Shown one piece after another: positions 36,301-45,494 of a stretch of DNA of 64,000 nt; position 1 is the stretch's first letter, and each line of letters opens with the position of its first letter. A model generated the notes under the pieces. It did not search any database. It was not told where the DNA came from and worked only from the letters and a program-made list of their open reading frames with translations. Source of the stretch: Brucella intermedia LMG 3301 (GTDB lineage Bacteria > Pseudomonadota > Alphaproteobacteria > Rhizobiales > Rhizobiaceae); assembly GCF_000182645.1 (NCBI RefSeq), contig NZ_ACQA01000002.1:1-64000 (forward strand), in the 5' to 3' direction. Position numbers and translations under genes: made by a program.

Positions 36301-38012
36301 GCTGCCTGATCCATTGCCGCAAAAAGAGAAAGCGGAGGATGAGCGTCGTGATCGGTAATAACTTCGATGAGCGAGGGGTTACCGCTTTCAATACTCAGAC
36401 GTAGCTGCTCCGATAAGTCAGCAGCATTATCGACGGTGGCAGATCGACATCCGCACGCTGAAGCGACCCCCGCGTGATCGACTGGTGCAAAATGGCACGC
36501 CGTTGTATAGCGGCCGAATTTTACGGTTTCCGCATCTTTCTGGAAGCCTAGCACGCCATTATTCAAGAGGACGACAGTTACGGGTAACTGCATACGCATC
36601 ATCGTTTCCAGTTCCGCCCAGCTATGCGCAAATCCACCGTCTCCCACAATGGCAACCACCGGCTTGTCAGGATGAGCGGCCTTTGCCCCCATCGCTAGCG
36701 GTAGACCCCATCCAAGGCCAGCGAGCCCGCGCGGTGTAATGAATCTCGTGCCGACCTTGCGACAGCGCAACTGACCGACAACCCACATGGACGAATAGCT
36801 CGCATCCGCCACGACTGTCACGTCGTGGTCGAGCCAGGGCTGCAATTCCTGCATAACGCGCTCAGGCCGCATGGCGCCTGATCGGTCATCAAGAACTGGT
36901 CGGCGAGCTTCATCATATTCCGCCCAGAAACCGGCAATTCTTTCTTCGTAATTGAGGCGAGGCATACTGCGCCGAAGGAAGTCTCGTTTAGACAATGTTT
37001 CGCACAAGGCCGCGAGCGTTTCGCGTGCATCGCCGTGCAAACGCAATGCCTCGTAATTGCGTCCGATCTCTCCGGCATCGATGTCAATGTGAATGACTTT
37101 AGCCGAAGAAGGAATCTGCTGCCAATTGTCAGTTCCGTTCTGATTGGTGCGTGTTCCGGCAAGGATAACCAGATCTGCTTCATTCATGAGGTGACGACTG
37201 TAGAAGCCTAGCGAACGAGGGCCAGTCAGAGACCCTAGAACGCCAGCAGACAGAGGATGGAATTCGTCAACCACCCCTTTGCCCATATTCGTCGTGAATA
37301 CAGGAAGGGAGGCTATTTCCTGAAGACGAGCCAACGCTGCCGCTGCACCACCGGCATGAATACCGCCGCCAGCCAGCACAACCGGGGTTCGGGCTTCAGC
37401 AATAGTATCTGCTGCGGTCTGAATGAGGTCGTCGGATGGACGAAACCGGTCAAGCGGCCAGTAGCCAAGACAAGCAGTTCTCGGCTTATCGCTCTTCGGA
37501 GCCGGGCAACGCAGCAAATCCGCTGGCAACAAAAGCGCAACTGGTCCCGCTCGCCCACTTGCCGCGGCGGTAAAAGCTGCATCAATGTAGTCATCGACGC
37601 GCTCGGCTACATTTAGTCGACGGACCCATTTTGTACAGGATTGGAAGAGGGTGATTTGGTCAATATCCTGAAAGGCGTTCTTGTCCGTTTGGTTTCGCTC
37701 GACATCCTGTACAAGCGCGACCACTGGAATACTCGCCTTTAAAGCTTCGGCTAGTGGCGGAACAAGCAGCGTCGCTGCGGGACCGTTCTGCGCCGCGACT
37801 ACACTCACCTTGCCAGAAACCCGGGCATATCCATCCGCCATCGCTCCGCCCATATTCTCCTGACGATAGGCGATCTGGCGGATGCCGTGGGCTTCGGCTG
37901 CAAGAATCACAGCGGAGGGCAAACTTTGTGCGAAGATCACCTCCACACCATGGCGGACAAGTGCTTGTGCGATACGATCGGCAACGCTGTCTGTAATTGC
38001 GGCATGTTTCAT
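36297..38012 (-). CDS. Thiamine diphosphate-dependent enzyme (acetolactate synthase-like)
   Basis: A 571-residue ThDP enzyme with three domains. The catalytic Glu is in YRQENMGGAMADGYAR, the central domain has the nucleotide-like fold, and the ThDP/Mg motif is GDGGFAHSWAELETMMRMQLP through LLNNG. It belongs to the acetolactate synthase/benzoylformate decarboxylase superfamily and could decarboxylate a 2-oxo acid or ligate two aldehydes/keto acids. It is unlikely to be the housekeeping IlvB: no small subunit is present and the neighbours are an aminotransferase and an SDR. ATGA overlap with both flanking genes. Confidence 0.88.
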   Translation of the reverse strand: MKHAAITDSVADRIAQALVRHGVEVIFAQSLPSAVILAAEAHGIRQIAYRQENMGGAMADGYARVSGKVSVVAAQNGPAATLLVPPLAEALKASIPVVALVQDVERNQTDKNAFQDIDQITLFQSCTKWVRRLNVAERVDDYIDAAFTAAASGRAGPVALLLPADLLRCPAPKSDKPRTACLGYWPLDRFRPSDDLIQTAADTIAEARTPVVLAGGGIHAGGAAAALARLQEIASLPVFTTNMGKGVVDEFHPLSAGVLGSLTGPRSLGFYSRHLMNEADLVILAGTRTNQNGTDNWQQIPSSAKVIHIDIDAGEIGRNYEALRLHGDARETLAALCETLSKRDFLRRSMPRLNYEERIAGFWAEYDEARRPVLDDRSGAMRPERVMQELQPWLDHDVTVVADASYSSMWVVGQLRCRKVGTRFITPRGLAGLGWGLPLAMGAKAAHPDKPVVAIVGDGGFAHSWAELETMMRMQLPVTVVLLNNGVLGFQKDAETVKFGRYTTACHFAPVDHAGVASACGCRSATVDNAADLSEQLRLSIESGNPSLIEVITDHDAHPPLSLFAAMDQAA

Positions 38013-39361
38013 GGATGGTCCTCCCGTACGGGGTTTTGTGCAAGGAAATCATCAAAAAGCGCGGCAATGAGGTCGATTTCTTTTTCGCCCATCGGGGTGG
38101 ATAGGCTGGCCGCGGCTCCAAAGGGCAACAGAACACCATTCCGGGCGAAATACCGTGTGAGCTCTCGCATGCGCAAGTTCTGATCAGGCGACATGATTGA
38201 AGCGCGATAATCAGTCGGCGCTTCACGTTTGGAATGAATGCGGAAGAGGGAAGCGGCACCCGTGATCGAATAGGGAGCCTGCCGCGACTGAGCGATCTGC
38301 GAGAGACGCGAACGCAAGGCATCTCCTAGTTCTTCAAGCCGCGCGAAGGCATCGGGTGGCAATGCATTCATAGCAGCAAGACCTGCAGCCATGGAGACGG
38401 GGTTAGCGGAGAATGTCCCACCTTGCGGAACTGGTAGCTTACCGTCCCGCTTTTCGAAGACCGACATGACTTCTGCGCGCCCGCCGATGGCTCCAATTGG
38501 AAAGCCACCACCGATGATCTTGCCGGTTGCTATCAGATCGGGATTAAGACCGTAACGGTCCGAAGCCCCCCTATAACCTTGCCGGATATTCAACACCTCG
38601 TCGGCGATCAGTAGAATGCCATGCTCTTGCGTGAAGGTTGTCAGTGCCTCGATAAATCCCTGGCTTGGCGCAAATAGCCCGGCGCGGCTAGGCATCGGAT
38701 CAATCAAAATACCGGCTATCCGATGCGCGTGGCCTTCGAGTTTCGAAACAATCTCCTCCTTGTCATTGAACTGGATCACGATCACATCGTCGCCAAGGCT
38801 GGACGGCGCACCATGGTATCCTGGTCGTGCAACGTTTCGACCGGACCCGTTGGTGGGATAGGTGCCGGTTTGCCCCGTTTCAGCCCAATCGTAACCCCCG
38901 TGATAAGCTCCCTCAAAGCGAACGATCGCAGAGCGACCTGTGAACGCTCGAGCTGCCTTGATTGCAAACATGACCGCTTCGGTCCCGCTGTTGACAAAGC
39001 GAATCTTTTCCATTGCCGGGATCCGCGAGATCAGCAATTCAGCCAGTGCGACCTCGTGTTCCGTCGGGTTGGAAAAACAGGTCCCGTTACGCAAAAGCTT
39101 CGCAACCACTTCCGCAACCGGTTCGAATCCGTGCCCGTGTATAAGCGTGGTGAAGTTGTTGTTGAGGTCCAGAAGACGGTTATCGTCCACATCAACTAGA
39201 TAGGCGCCCTCACCACGTTGAATGTAAATCGGTGTTGGATCGATATCGATCGTGACGCGTGACACACCCTGCGGCAAAACCTGCAGGCTGCGGGCGTAAA
39301 GACGTGACGATTCCGTTCTCTCCACCGGATCGCCACGGTTTATTCTCGGACTAGGTATCAT
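38009..39361 (-). CDS. Class III aminotransferase (glutamate-1-semialdehyde aminomutase-like)
   Basis: A 450-residue PLP enzyme. FVNSGTEAVMFAIKAARAFTG, FEGAYHGGYDW, LIADEVLNIRQGYRG and TGKIIGGGFPIGAIGG (PLP Lys) follow the GSA-aminotransferase pattern. ATG 39361 has AAAGG 8 bases upstream, while ATG 39385 has no ribosome site, so the shorter form is chosen. It is the first gene of the leftward operon (aminotransferase, ThDP enzyme, SDR, regulator). Not the heme-pathway HemL judging from the context; likely acts on an amino compound taken up by the polyamine-type importer. Confidence 0.88.
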   Translation of the reverse strand: MIPSPRINRGDPVERTESSRLYARSLQVLPQGVSRVTIDIDPTPIYIQRGEGAYLVDVDDNRLLDLNNNFTTLIHGHGFEPVAEVVAKLLRNGTCFSNPTEHEVALAELLISRIPAMEKIRFVNSGTEAVMFAIKAARAFTGRSAIVRFEGAYHGGYDWAETGQTGTYPTNGSGRNVARPGYHGAPSSLGDDVIVIQFNDKEEIVSKLEGHAHRIAGILIDPMPSRAGLFAPSQGFIEALTTFTQEHGILLIADEVLNIRQGYRGASDRYGLNPDLIATGKIIGGGFPIGAIGGRAEVMSVFEKRDGKLPVPQGGTFSANPVSMAAGLAAMNALPPDAFARLEELGDALRSRLSQIAQSRQAPYSITGAASLFRIHSKREAPTDYRASIMSPDQNLRMRELTRYFARNGVLLPFGAAASLSTPMGEKEIDLIAALFDDFLAQNPVREDHP

Positions 39362-39386
39362 TGATTGGGCCTTTAAAACGCACATC

Positions 39387-39408
39387 AGCTAATGCTTTTG
39401 CGTTAGCT
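39387..39408 (-). promoter_or_regulatory. Inverted repeat in the aminotransferase leader
   Basis: AGCTAATGC-TTTT-GCGTTAGCT (one G-U) lies in the probable 5' leader between the operator-like palindrome at 39415 and the start at 39361. It could be a leader hairpin or a protein site. Confidence 0.35.
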
Positions 39409-39414
39409 TCACAA

Positions 39415-39430
39415 TTTTGTTGCAACAAAA
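39415..39430. promoter_or_regulatory. GntR operator candidate 1
   Basis: TTTTGTTGCAACAAAA is a perfect 16-base palindrome upstream of the aminotransferase operon. Near copies lie before the importer operon (40186), the second winged-helix gene (44542) and, in weaker form, the oxoamine synthase gene (45449). Confidence 0.6.
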
Positions 39431-39461
39431 ATGCGAAAGGTCAAGCCCATACAACAAAAAA

Positions 39462-40154
39462 CTATCTCGCCGAGGAGCGCGCTCGTGCCGCCTGGCGCAA
39501 GCGCCGATAGCCATCCCGAATGTCGTTCTCGAATGCGGCGCGCAGGGATGCGCCATCCTTGTCCTCTAGCGATTCAATGGCTAGCTGGTGGTTTCGAACG
39601 CCGTATTTTTCTTCAGCAAACTCTGGATAGAGATCGTAAAGTGATGGGCCAACCCTAAGCCAAGCCCCTTCGATCATGGATAAAAGCCGAGGCATTCCGG
39701 CCATTCCATACACATGAAAATGGAAATCCTTGTTATGCCGCAAAACCGTCTCGTAAGCGCGACGATCCAGTGCATCGTTTATATAATTTTGAATATCTTT
39801 AAGTTTTTCAATATCTTCATTGGTAACCGAGTTGACTGCCAGCTGTGCCGCCAGCCCCTCCAGGGCGAGCCGAATTAGTGTGATCTCGCGCAAACTGTCT
39901 TCATTTAAAACCGGTACGATTACAGTTTTTGGTCCCGAATAGACCAGTGCGCCTTCGCCGGTGAGCCGGTTGATAGCGTCCCGCGCAGGGGTGGAACTAA
40001 ATCCGAGATCTTCCGCTACGGCTCGGACCGTAAGTTTCTTGCCGGGCTTATATTCGCCTCGTATCAGGCGCTCCTTCATTTCGCGGTATGCGACGTCGCC
40101 AAGACCCGGTGCCTGCCCTTCATTGGCCTGGTCCGACAATTTTATCGCGCTCAT
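39462..40154 (-). CDS. GntR family transcriptional regulator (FCD type)
   Basis: A 230-residue regulator: winged helix with RLIRGEYKPGKKLTVRAVA and GFSSTPARDAINRL, and an FCD ligand domain (ITLIRLALEGLAAQLAV, HNKDFHFHVYGMAGM, VRNHQLAIESLEDKD). It sits between the aminotransferase operon (same strand) and the divergent polyamine-type importer. It is the best candidate for the protein that binds the TTTTGTTGCAACAAAA family of sites around the cluster. Confidence 0.9.
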   Translation of the reverse strand: MSAIKLSDQANEGQAPGLGDVAYREMKERLIRGEYKPGKKLTVRAVAEDLGFSSTPARDAINRLTGEGALVYSGPKTVIVPVLNEDSLREITLIRLALEGLAAQLAVNSVTNEDIEKLKDIQNYINDALDRRAYETVLRHNKDFHFHVYGMAGMPRLLSMIEGAWLRVGPSLYDLYPEFAEEKYGVRNHQLAIESLEDKDGASLRAAFENDIRDGYRRLRQAARARSSAR

Positions 40155-40185
40155 CTAAGCCTCAATCCCTGTTGACACATCAGAA

Positions 40186-40201
40186 TTATGATGCAACAAA
40201 A
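40186..40201. promoter_or_regulatory. GntR operator candidate 2
   Basis: TTATGATGCAACAAAA lies between the divergent GntR gene and importer operon and matches candidate 1 in 14 of 16 positions. A partial site TTTTGTCGCGTCA follows at 40227. TTGACA at 40172-40177 is a possible -35 element next to it. Confidence 0.55.
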
Positions 40202-40384
40202 TGACCATATAAAGTTTTTGCAAAGTTTTTGTCGCGTCATTTTAGGTTTTAGCAGCGCGTACTCATAGAGTCACGCGGTAGCTGGATGAGCACGTCTATG
40301 CGTCTGGAACGTCAATGATGCATTTCGCATCGAGGACCGAACGCAAAGGCACAGATACCAAAGTGGTTTCCGGAGGAGGAAAGA

Positions 40385-41500
40385 TTGATCGGTCAGAAAT
40401 TAATGCTTGCTGGCGTTCAGAAAAGATTTGGCGAAACCTGGGCTGTCCATGAAACCACGCTCGACATCCGGGCAGGCGAATTCGTTTCAATAATCGGACC
40501 GTCCGGATCAGGCAAAACGACTTTGCTCACCATGGTCGCCGGCTTCGAACAACCGACGAACGGAAGGATTATTGTGGGAGACGTAGATATAACTACCCTG
40601 CCGCCCAACCGGCGTAACGTCGGCATGGTGTTCCAGAAATATGCGCTGTTCCCCCATCTGACGGTTCGGCAGAATATTGCGTTCCCGTTGAAAATGCGAC
40701 GACTGGGTTCGAAGAAAGATATCCGGTCTCGCGTCGATGAGATGCTTGAGCTGATCAGACTCAATGACTTCGCAGACCGCTATCCAAACCAGTTGTCAGG
40801 TGGACAACAGCAGCGTGTGGCCGTCGCCCGCGCGCTGGTTTTTTCTCCGCCCGTCATCTTGATGGACGAACCGCTCGGTGCCCTCGACAAGAAATTGCGA
40901 GAGGCAATGCAGTTTGAGATCAAACGCATTCAGGAGAATCTCGGAGCAACAGTAATCTACGTCACTCACGACCAGGAAGAGGCGTTGACCATGTCCGACC
41001 GCATTGTGGTAATGCACGATGGCTGCGTCCAGCAGGTTGGTACTCCCTCCGAACTCTATAACGAACCCAATAGAACCTTCGTTGCCGACTTCATCGGCTC
41101 TATCAATTTTATTCCGGCGACTTATCGCGGCAACAAAAACGGCAAGTGCATTCTGGATATCTCCGAACGTGTTGCTGTGGAACTTGATGCGCTGCTTCAT
41201 CCCAAACTGGCTCACAAATCTATCGGTTCCGAAATCAGGCTAGCCGTGAGACCGGAACATGTCGGCATCTTTTCCGACCCGAAAAAAGGGCAACTGTCCG
41301 GAACTGTTGAGGCTTCCGTCTTCATCGGTTCGAGCACAGTTGTCCTGGTAAGGCTAGACGCTTTTCCAGATATCGACCTGCGTGTCCAATTGCCTGCAAC
41401 AACATCGTCACCGGTGATGCGAAAGAATAGCCGCGTCGGTGTAAACTTGGACACCCTCTCACTCCTGACTTTCGACCTTGAAACGAGGTTGGCCGCATGA
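40385..41500 (+). CDS. Spermidine/putrescine-type ABC importer, ATP-binding subunit
   Basis: A 371-residue PotA-like ATPase: Walker A GPSGSGKTT, Q-loop VFQKYALFPHL, signature [15 protein letters not shown], Walker B VILMDEPLGALD, H-loop YVTHDQEEA, then a C-terminal TOBE-type domain (residues ~280-365). It starts at TTG 40385 behind GGAGGAGG; the next ATG is 7 codons further. It drives uptake through the two permeases that follow. The class transports polyamines and other amines or small acids. Confidence 0.9.
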   Translation: MIGQKLMLAGVQKRFGETWAVHETTLDIRAGEFVSIIGPSGSGKTTLLTMVAGFEQPTNGRIIVGDVDITTLPPNRRNVGMVFQKYALFPHLTVRQNIAFPLKMRRLGSKKDIRSRVDEMLELIRLNDFADRYPNQLSGGQQQRVAVARALVFSPPVILMDEPLGALDKKLREAMQFEIKRIQENLGATVIYVTHDQEEALTMSDRIVVMHDGCVQQVGTPSELYNEPNRTFVADFIGSINFIPATYRGNKNGKCILDISERVAVELDALLHPKLAHKSIGSEIRLAVRPEHVGIFSDPKKGQLSGTVEASVFIGSSTVVLVRLDAFPDIDLRVQLPATTSSPVMRKNSRVGVNLDTLSLLTFDLETRLAA

Positions 41501-42375
41501 GTTCGTCGTTTTCCGGTTTCGACACATTCCTTAGAGGAAGATCCGCACGCCAATACCCGCCGGTAATATCGTGGTTTCTGGTACTACCATTATTAATTCT
41601 ACTGGTCGTCGGCTTTATGTATCCGATCGGCCGACTCATCTTTCTTAGTTTTTCGGACGATGCGATAAGCTATGGACGCATCGTTGAGGGAAGTCTTTAT
41701 CTTGATGTCCTGGCTTCCACGGTTGGCGTTGCGGTCGCTGTGACTGCCATTGGATGCGTGCTGGGCTTTCCTGTCGCTCTGACCATGGCAAGAGCAGGAA
41801 AACTTGCAGGGATTATAGCGGCGATTTGCGTCTTCATTCCGCTCTGGACTTCGGTTCTTGTTCGCTCCTATGCCTGGATTGTCCTATTGCAGCGGAATGG
41901 GATCGTGAACGGGTTTCTCAGCGCCGTCGGTTTAACTGAACAACCCTTCAAGCTTCTTTACACGCAAGGAGCGGTGACATTGGCGATGGCACATGTTCTC
42001 ATGCCTTTCGTTGTACTGCCCATCTATGCTGCGCTCAAAGCTATACCCAAGGACCTTGATCGAGCTGCTCTGAACCTAGGCGCAAATCCCTGGAAGGCTT
42101 TCTTCGTCGTCACATTTCCTTTGTGTCTTCCCGGGATCTTTGCCGGAGCTACCCTATGCTTTGTTTTGGCGCTCGGCTTTTACATAACGCCCGCTCTGGT
42201 TGGAGGGCCGGATTCCATGTTGATGGCAACGCTGATCGGTCAGGAAACTACTGTGACTCTGGATTGGCCATTCGCTGCTGCTCTTTCAACTGTGTTGCTT
42301 GGCATGACAATTATCTTTGTCGCGTGCTTCCGACGAGTACTAGCGCTCAATAAGGGGTTCGGAAGTGTCCATTAA
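41497..42375 (+). CDS. Spermidine/putrescine-type ABC importer, permease (PotB-like)
   Basis: A 292-residue membrane permease with six hydrophobic segments and the EAA loop AALNLGANPWKAFFVVTFPL. VRSYAWIVLLQRNGIVNGFL is typical of PotB-type proteins. It overlaps the ATPase stop by 4 bases. Confidence 0.9.
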   Translation: MSSSFSGFDTFLRGRSARQYPPVISWFLVLPLLILLVVGFMYPIGRLIFLSFSDDAISYGRIVEGSLYLDVLASTVGVAVAVTAIGCVLGFPVALTMARAGKLAGIIAAICVFIPLWTSVLVRSYAWIVLLQRNGIVNGFLSAVGLTEQPFKLLYTQGAVTLAMAHVLMPFVVLPIYAALKAIPKDLDRAALNLGANPWKAFFVVTFPLCLPGIFAGATLCFVLALGFYITPALVGGPDSMLMATLIGQETTVTLDWPFAAALSTVLLGMTIIFVACFRRVLALNKGFGSVH

Positions 42376-43228
42376 TCAGTTCCCTACAATCGGTTCGAGA
42401 CCGGAGACCGGGACTTCAAGAATGTCACTGAAAGGATGGCGCATGGGTAATCTCGCCTGGAAACTGTTCGCGGCCTTCTTCGTGAGTATCATCTTGTTGT
42501 TTCTCATCCTACCCACACTGATAATCGTCCCAATGTCGTTCAGCCAGACGGATTACCTGCAATTCCCGCCGCAAGGTCTGTCGTTAAGATGGTACGCTGC
42601 ATATTTCGGCGACCCTGACTGGATGGCTTCAACATGGTTCAGTCTGAAAATCGCCTTGGCGACAGCCCTGACTTCCACCGTTGTGGGAACCATGGCGTCT
42701 CTCGCTTTTGTTAGAGGCGAGCTACCCTTCAAAGGGGTTTTCCAGGTACTGACGATCGGCCCGATGATTGTTCCGCATATTGTTCTGGGTGTCGCCCTCT
42801 ATCTGGTTTTTGCACCGCATCAATTGACCGGAACCTTTTCGGGATTTCTGGTCAGTCACACAGTCCTGTCGGTTCCATTCGTGATGATTACCGTAGTAGC
42901 GGCTCTACAGCGCTTCGACCCAGCATTGGAGCTTGCGGCCCTGAATTGCGGAGCAGGACGTGGCAGAGCGTTCTTCCACATCACGTTGCCGATGATCGCC
43001 CCAAGTATCGGCGCCGGATTTGTCTTCGCCTTTCTGGCCTCTTTCGATGAGGCCACCGTGGCGTTCTTCATTTCGGATATCAACGGCAAGACGATCGGTA
43101 GAAAGATGTTTGAAGACATTGACTTTAATCTGACACCGACCATTGCAGCCGCCTCCACTGTGGTCGTCCTGGTGTCGATGTGCCTCATCGCATTGTCGTT
43201 CGCGCTTACACGCTGCAAACAAAACTGA
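42365..43228 (+). CDS. Spermidine/putrescine-type ABC importer, permease (PotC-like)
   Basis: A 287-residue permease with EAA loop AALNCGAGRGRAFFHITLP and the PotC-like LASFDEATVAFFIS. GTG 42365 overlaps the PotB-like gene by 11 bases; ATG 42422 (MSLKGWRMG) is an alternative start. Confidence 0.88.
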   Translation: MSINQFPTIGSRPETGTSRMSLKGWRMGNLAWKLFAAFFVSIILLFLILPTLIIVPMSFSQTDYLQFPPQGLSLRWYAAYFGDPDWMASTWFSLKIALATALTSTVVGTMASLAFVRGELPFKGVFQVLTIGPMIVPHIVLGVALYLVFAPHQLTGTFSGFLVSHTVLSVPFVMITVVAALQRFDPALELAALNCGAGRGRAFFHITLPMIAPSIGAGFVFAFLASFDEATVAFFISDINGKTIGRKMFEDIDFNLTPTIAAASTVVVLVSMCLIALSFALTRCKQN

Positions 43229-43245
43229 AAAACGGGGAAACAATC

Positions 43246-44322
43246 ATGATAATTCATAAAGTGACCGAATTCGTCTGCAGATCCATGACTGTCACGGCGA
43301 TAACCCTTGCGATAAGTGCGCACGCCGGTGCGACATCGGCCAATGAGGTCGTTATCGCATCGACCGGAGGTGCTTACGATCGCGCCCTAAAAGAAGCCTG
43401 GTTCGATCCTTTTACTGAGCAGACGGGCATTCGCGTAAGAATGGTATCAGCAACCAATTCGGAAATGCGGGCGAAAGCCTCAGCAATGGTCAAGGCCGGA
43501 AACGTTTCCTGGGATCTTTATCTTGATGGAGAAATCCAGTCGGAATCCGAGGCTCATCGACTTGTAACCGAAGACCTGAGCGAGTTTTGTAAAGCATTCG
43601 CTGACCGGCCTGATTTGCCCGAGAATGCGTGTGCGCCGGGCGGTGCTTTGCTCCAGTCGACCGCAACGTTGCTCGTCTACCGGAAAGAAAAGGAAGGTCG
43701 ACGGGAGCCGCGGACTTGGGCTGATATGTGGAATGTATCCGAGTTTCCAGGAGGCAGGGCATTCCCGAATTTTGACGATCCCTGGCGCGTGCTGGCCGCC
43801 GCACTACTTGCTGACGGTGTGAAACGCGATGAACTTTTCCCACTCGATGTTGATCGAGCATTCAAGAAACTGGACGAAATCCGTCCAGCCGTCTCGTTAT
43901 GGTGGAAGAGCGGAGATCAAAGTGTCCAGGGGTTTCGCAACAACGAATATGCGCTCGGCCAAATCTGGCTTACCCGTGCACGTGCTCTGCAAGCTGAGGG
44001 GCGCCCAATCGGTTGGTCCTATGAAGCATCGTTCTTGGTTGGCGATCGCATTGCGCTAGTGAAGGGAGCGCCAAATCGGGAAAATGCACTCAAACTCATA
44101 GCTTTCTGGCTCGAGAATCCGATCGCCCAGGCAAAGGCTTGCGATGTCTTGGCCTGTACACCTCCGAGTACGGAAGCGATTGCAATGATGTCCGATGAAA
44201 CCAGGAGTTTCATGCCGACAGCAATACAAGTTCGAGACACCGTCGTGGTTCCAGATGCCAAATGGATCAACGAGAATGCCAGGGTGTTACTGCAAAGATG
44301 GAACATGTGGGTTCGAGGTTGA
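43246..44322 (+). CDS. Spermidine/putrescine-type ABC importer, periplasmic binding protein
   Basis: A 358-residue extracellular solute-binding protein. The first ~32 residues are a signal peptide; the mature part begins near NEVVIASTGGAYDRAL, typical of the family-1 binding proteins of Pot-like importers. ATG 43246 is chosen as it directly starts the signal peptide; the frame extends back to 43180. It ends the importer operon and is followed by the hairpin at 44345. Confidence 0.88.
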   Translation: MIIHKVTEFVCRSMTVTAITLAISAHAGATSANEVVIASTGGAYDRALKEAWFDPFTEQTGIRVRMVSATNSEMRAKASAMVKAGNVSWDLYLDGEIQSESEAHRLVTEDLSEFCKAFADRPDLPENACAPGGALLQSTATLLVYRKEKEGRREPRTWADMWNVSEFPGGRAFPNFDDPWRVLAAALLADGVKRDELFPLDVDRAFKKLDEIRPAVSLWWKSGDQSVQGFRNNEYALGQIWLTRARALQAEGRPIGWSYEASFLVGDRIALVKGAPNRENALKLIAFWLENPIAQAKACDVLACTPPSTEAIAMMSDETRSFMPTAIQVRDTVVVPDAKWINENARVLLQRWNMWVRG

Positions 44323-44344
44323 ACATCGCGAAAGTATGCAAACA

Positions 44345-44371
44345 GACGCCGGACCGTGTAGTTCCGGCGTC
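44345..44371 (+). terminator. Terminator of the polyamine-type importer operon
   Basis: A perfect 9-bp stem (GACGCCGGA / TCCGGCGTC) with a 9-base loop, 23 bases after the binding-protein stop; only a weak T-run (GTAATTT). Confidence 0.6.
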
Positions 44372-44541
44372 GTAATTTCGTCGAAACGTGCTGAACTGAC
44401 CGCAAACGTGAAGCTCCAGCGGTGCTGGAAACATCTCCCGAGTTACAAGCACCTGTGGAGCGTAACCTTAAAGGTTAGATGACCCGGTAGTCGGCGGACT
44501 CGTAGCCAAGGACGCATGCCGTGCAATATACTCGATCCGAA

Positions 44542-44557
44542 TTTTGATGTAACAAAA
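44542..44557. promoter_or_regulatory. GntR operator candidate 3
   Basis: TTTTGATGTAACAAAA matches candidate 1 in 14 of 16 positions. It lies ~130 bases before the winged-helix gene start at 44686. A partial site CTTTGTCGCAACA lies at 44648-44660. Confidence 0.55.
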
Positions 44558-44685
44558 ATATGATAATAACTCTCGATAATAGACTTTCAAACTTATTTTG
44601 GTTGACCAATGTGCAATTTTTATTAAAATTTATCGCACTTGTAAAAACTTTGTCGCAACATTTATCTCATCGGAGAAAATTGATC

Positions 44686-45387
44686 GTGAATCTCAACGTA
44701 CCGATCTGCACAGAGAACCCACAGAGCTACCTCATACTAAGTCACATTCTCAGTGTCGGCGGTTACGTGCCAAGCCTCATGGACCTGCAAGCTTCATCGA
44801 ACTTCGCAACGGAAGCAATTCCATATGCGATATTGTTTGATACAAGCGAGAACACGGAGCCCATTTTTGATGTCTGTGCTACCATCAAACAAAACCCCGC
44901 CACCAGAGATATAATTCTCGTAGCGCTGACTAAACCCTGTAATTCGACGAATTTTCTTGATTTTTTACAGGCTGGATTTGACGAAATTTTCCCTCATCCA
45001 TTCGTGCCCGAGCGGGTTCTGTCCTTTTTACACGAACGGGAATCCATGCCACTGGAACGCAAGACACTGACGTCTGATCGTCGTGAACGTGTCCATATCG
45101 GCGATCTAAATATCCTGCCAGACGAAAGAATCCTGAGACTTGGGAGTCTGGAAATAAGGTTAACGCCCACCGAGTTTCGAATTCTGCGAGGGTTCATTGC
45201 CGCACCAGGACAGGTAATGAAGCGGGAGCAAATCATCAAGATCGGTTGGCCCGCGCATCACTATGTCCAACTGCGAACGGTGGACGTACATGTCGGCAAT
45301 CTAAGGCGTCAGCTATGGAAATTGACCGGAAAGAACCTTATCCGAACAGTACATACGACAGGATATGCGTTCGAATTTTCACAATAA
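44686..45387 (+). CDS. OmpR/PhoB-type winged-helix regulator with degenerate receiver (paralogue)
   Basis: A 233-residue protein if translation starts at GTG 44686 (GGAGA 9 bases upstream; TTG 44680 is possible). That length matches the 230-residue paralogue at 34810. The C-terminal winged helix has IRLTPTEFRILRGFI, RTVDVHVGNLRRQL and NLIRTVHTTGYAF. The receiver-like part lacks the strand-1 acidic pair, keeps an Asp in ILFDTSE, and has His where Lys is expected (FPHPF). The frame is open back to ATG 44560, but that stretch holds the operator-like sites. It probably regulates the cluster without a classical kinase. Confidence 0.8.
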   Translation: MNLNVPICTENPQSYLILSHILSVGGYVPSLMDLQASSNFATEAIPYAILFDTSENTEPIFDVCATIKQNPATRDIILVALTKPCNSTNFLDFLQAGFDEIFPHPFVPERVLSFLHERESMPLERKTLTSDRRERVHIGDLNILPDERILRLGSLEIRLTPTEFRILRGFIAAPGQVMKREQIIKIGWPAHHYVQLRTVDVHVGNLRRQLWKLTGKNLIRTVHTTGYAFEFSQ

Positions 45388-45448
45388 ACTTATGAATGAT
45401 AATAATGTAAATATTGTAATTAATATAAACTATAATTCTTCTTAACTG

Positions 45449-45460
45449 CTTTGTTGCGAA
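45449..45460 (+). promoter_or_regulatory. Partial GntR-like half-site before the oxoamine synthase gene
   Basis: CTTTGTTGCGAA matches 9 of the first 12 positions of the 39415 palindrome. It lies 35 bases before the ATG at 45495. The right half is degenerate, so this site is weak. Confidence 0.3.
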
Positions 45461-45494
45461 TAATATTTCTTCCAGCTTTCATACTGGCACCACA

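Noticed and set aside
36297..38012. Housekeeping acetolactate synthase (IlvB)
   Set aside because: No regulatory subunit gene and an unrelated operon context.
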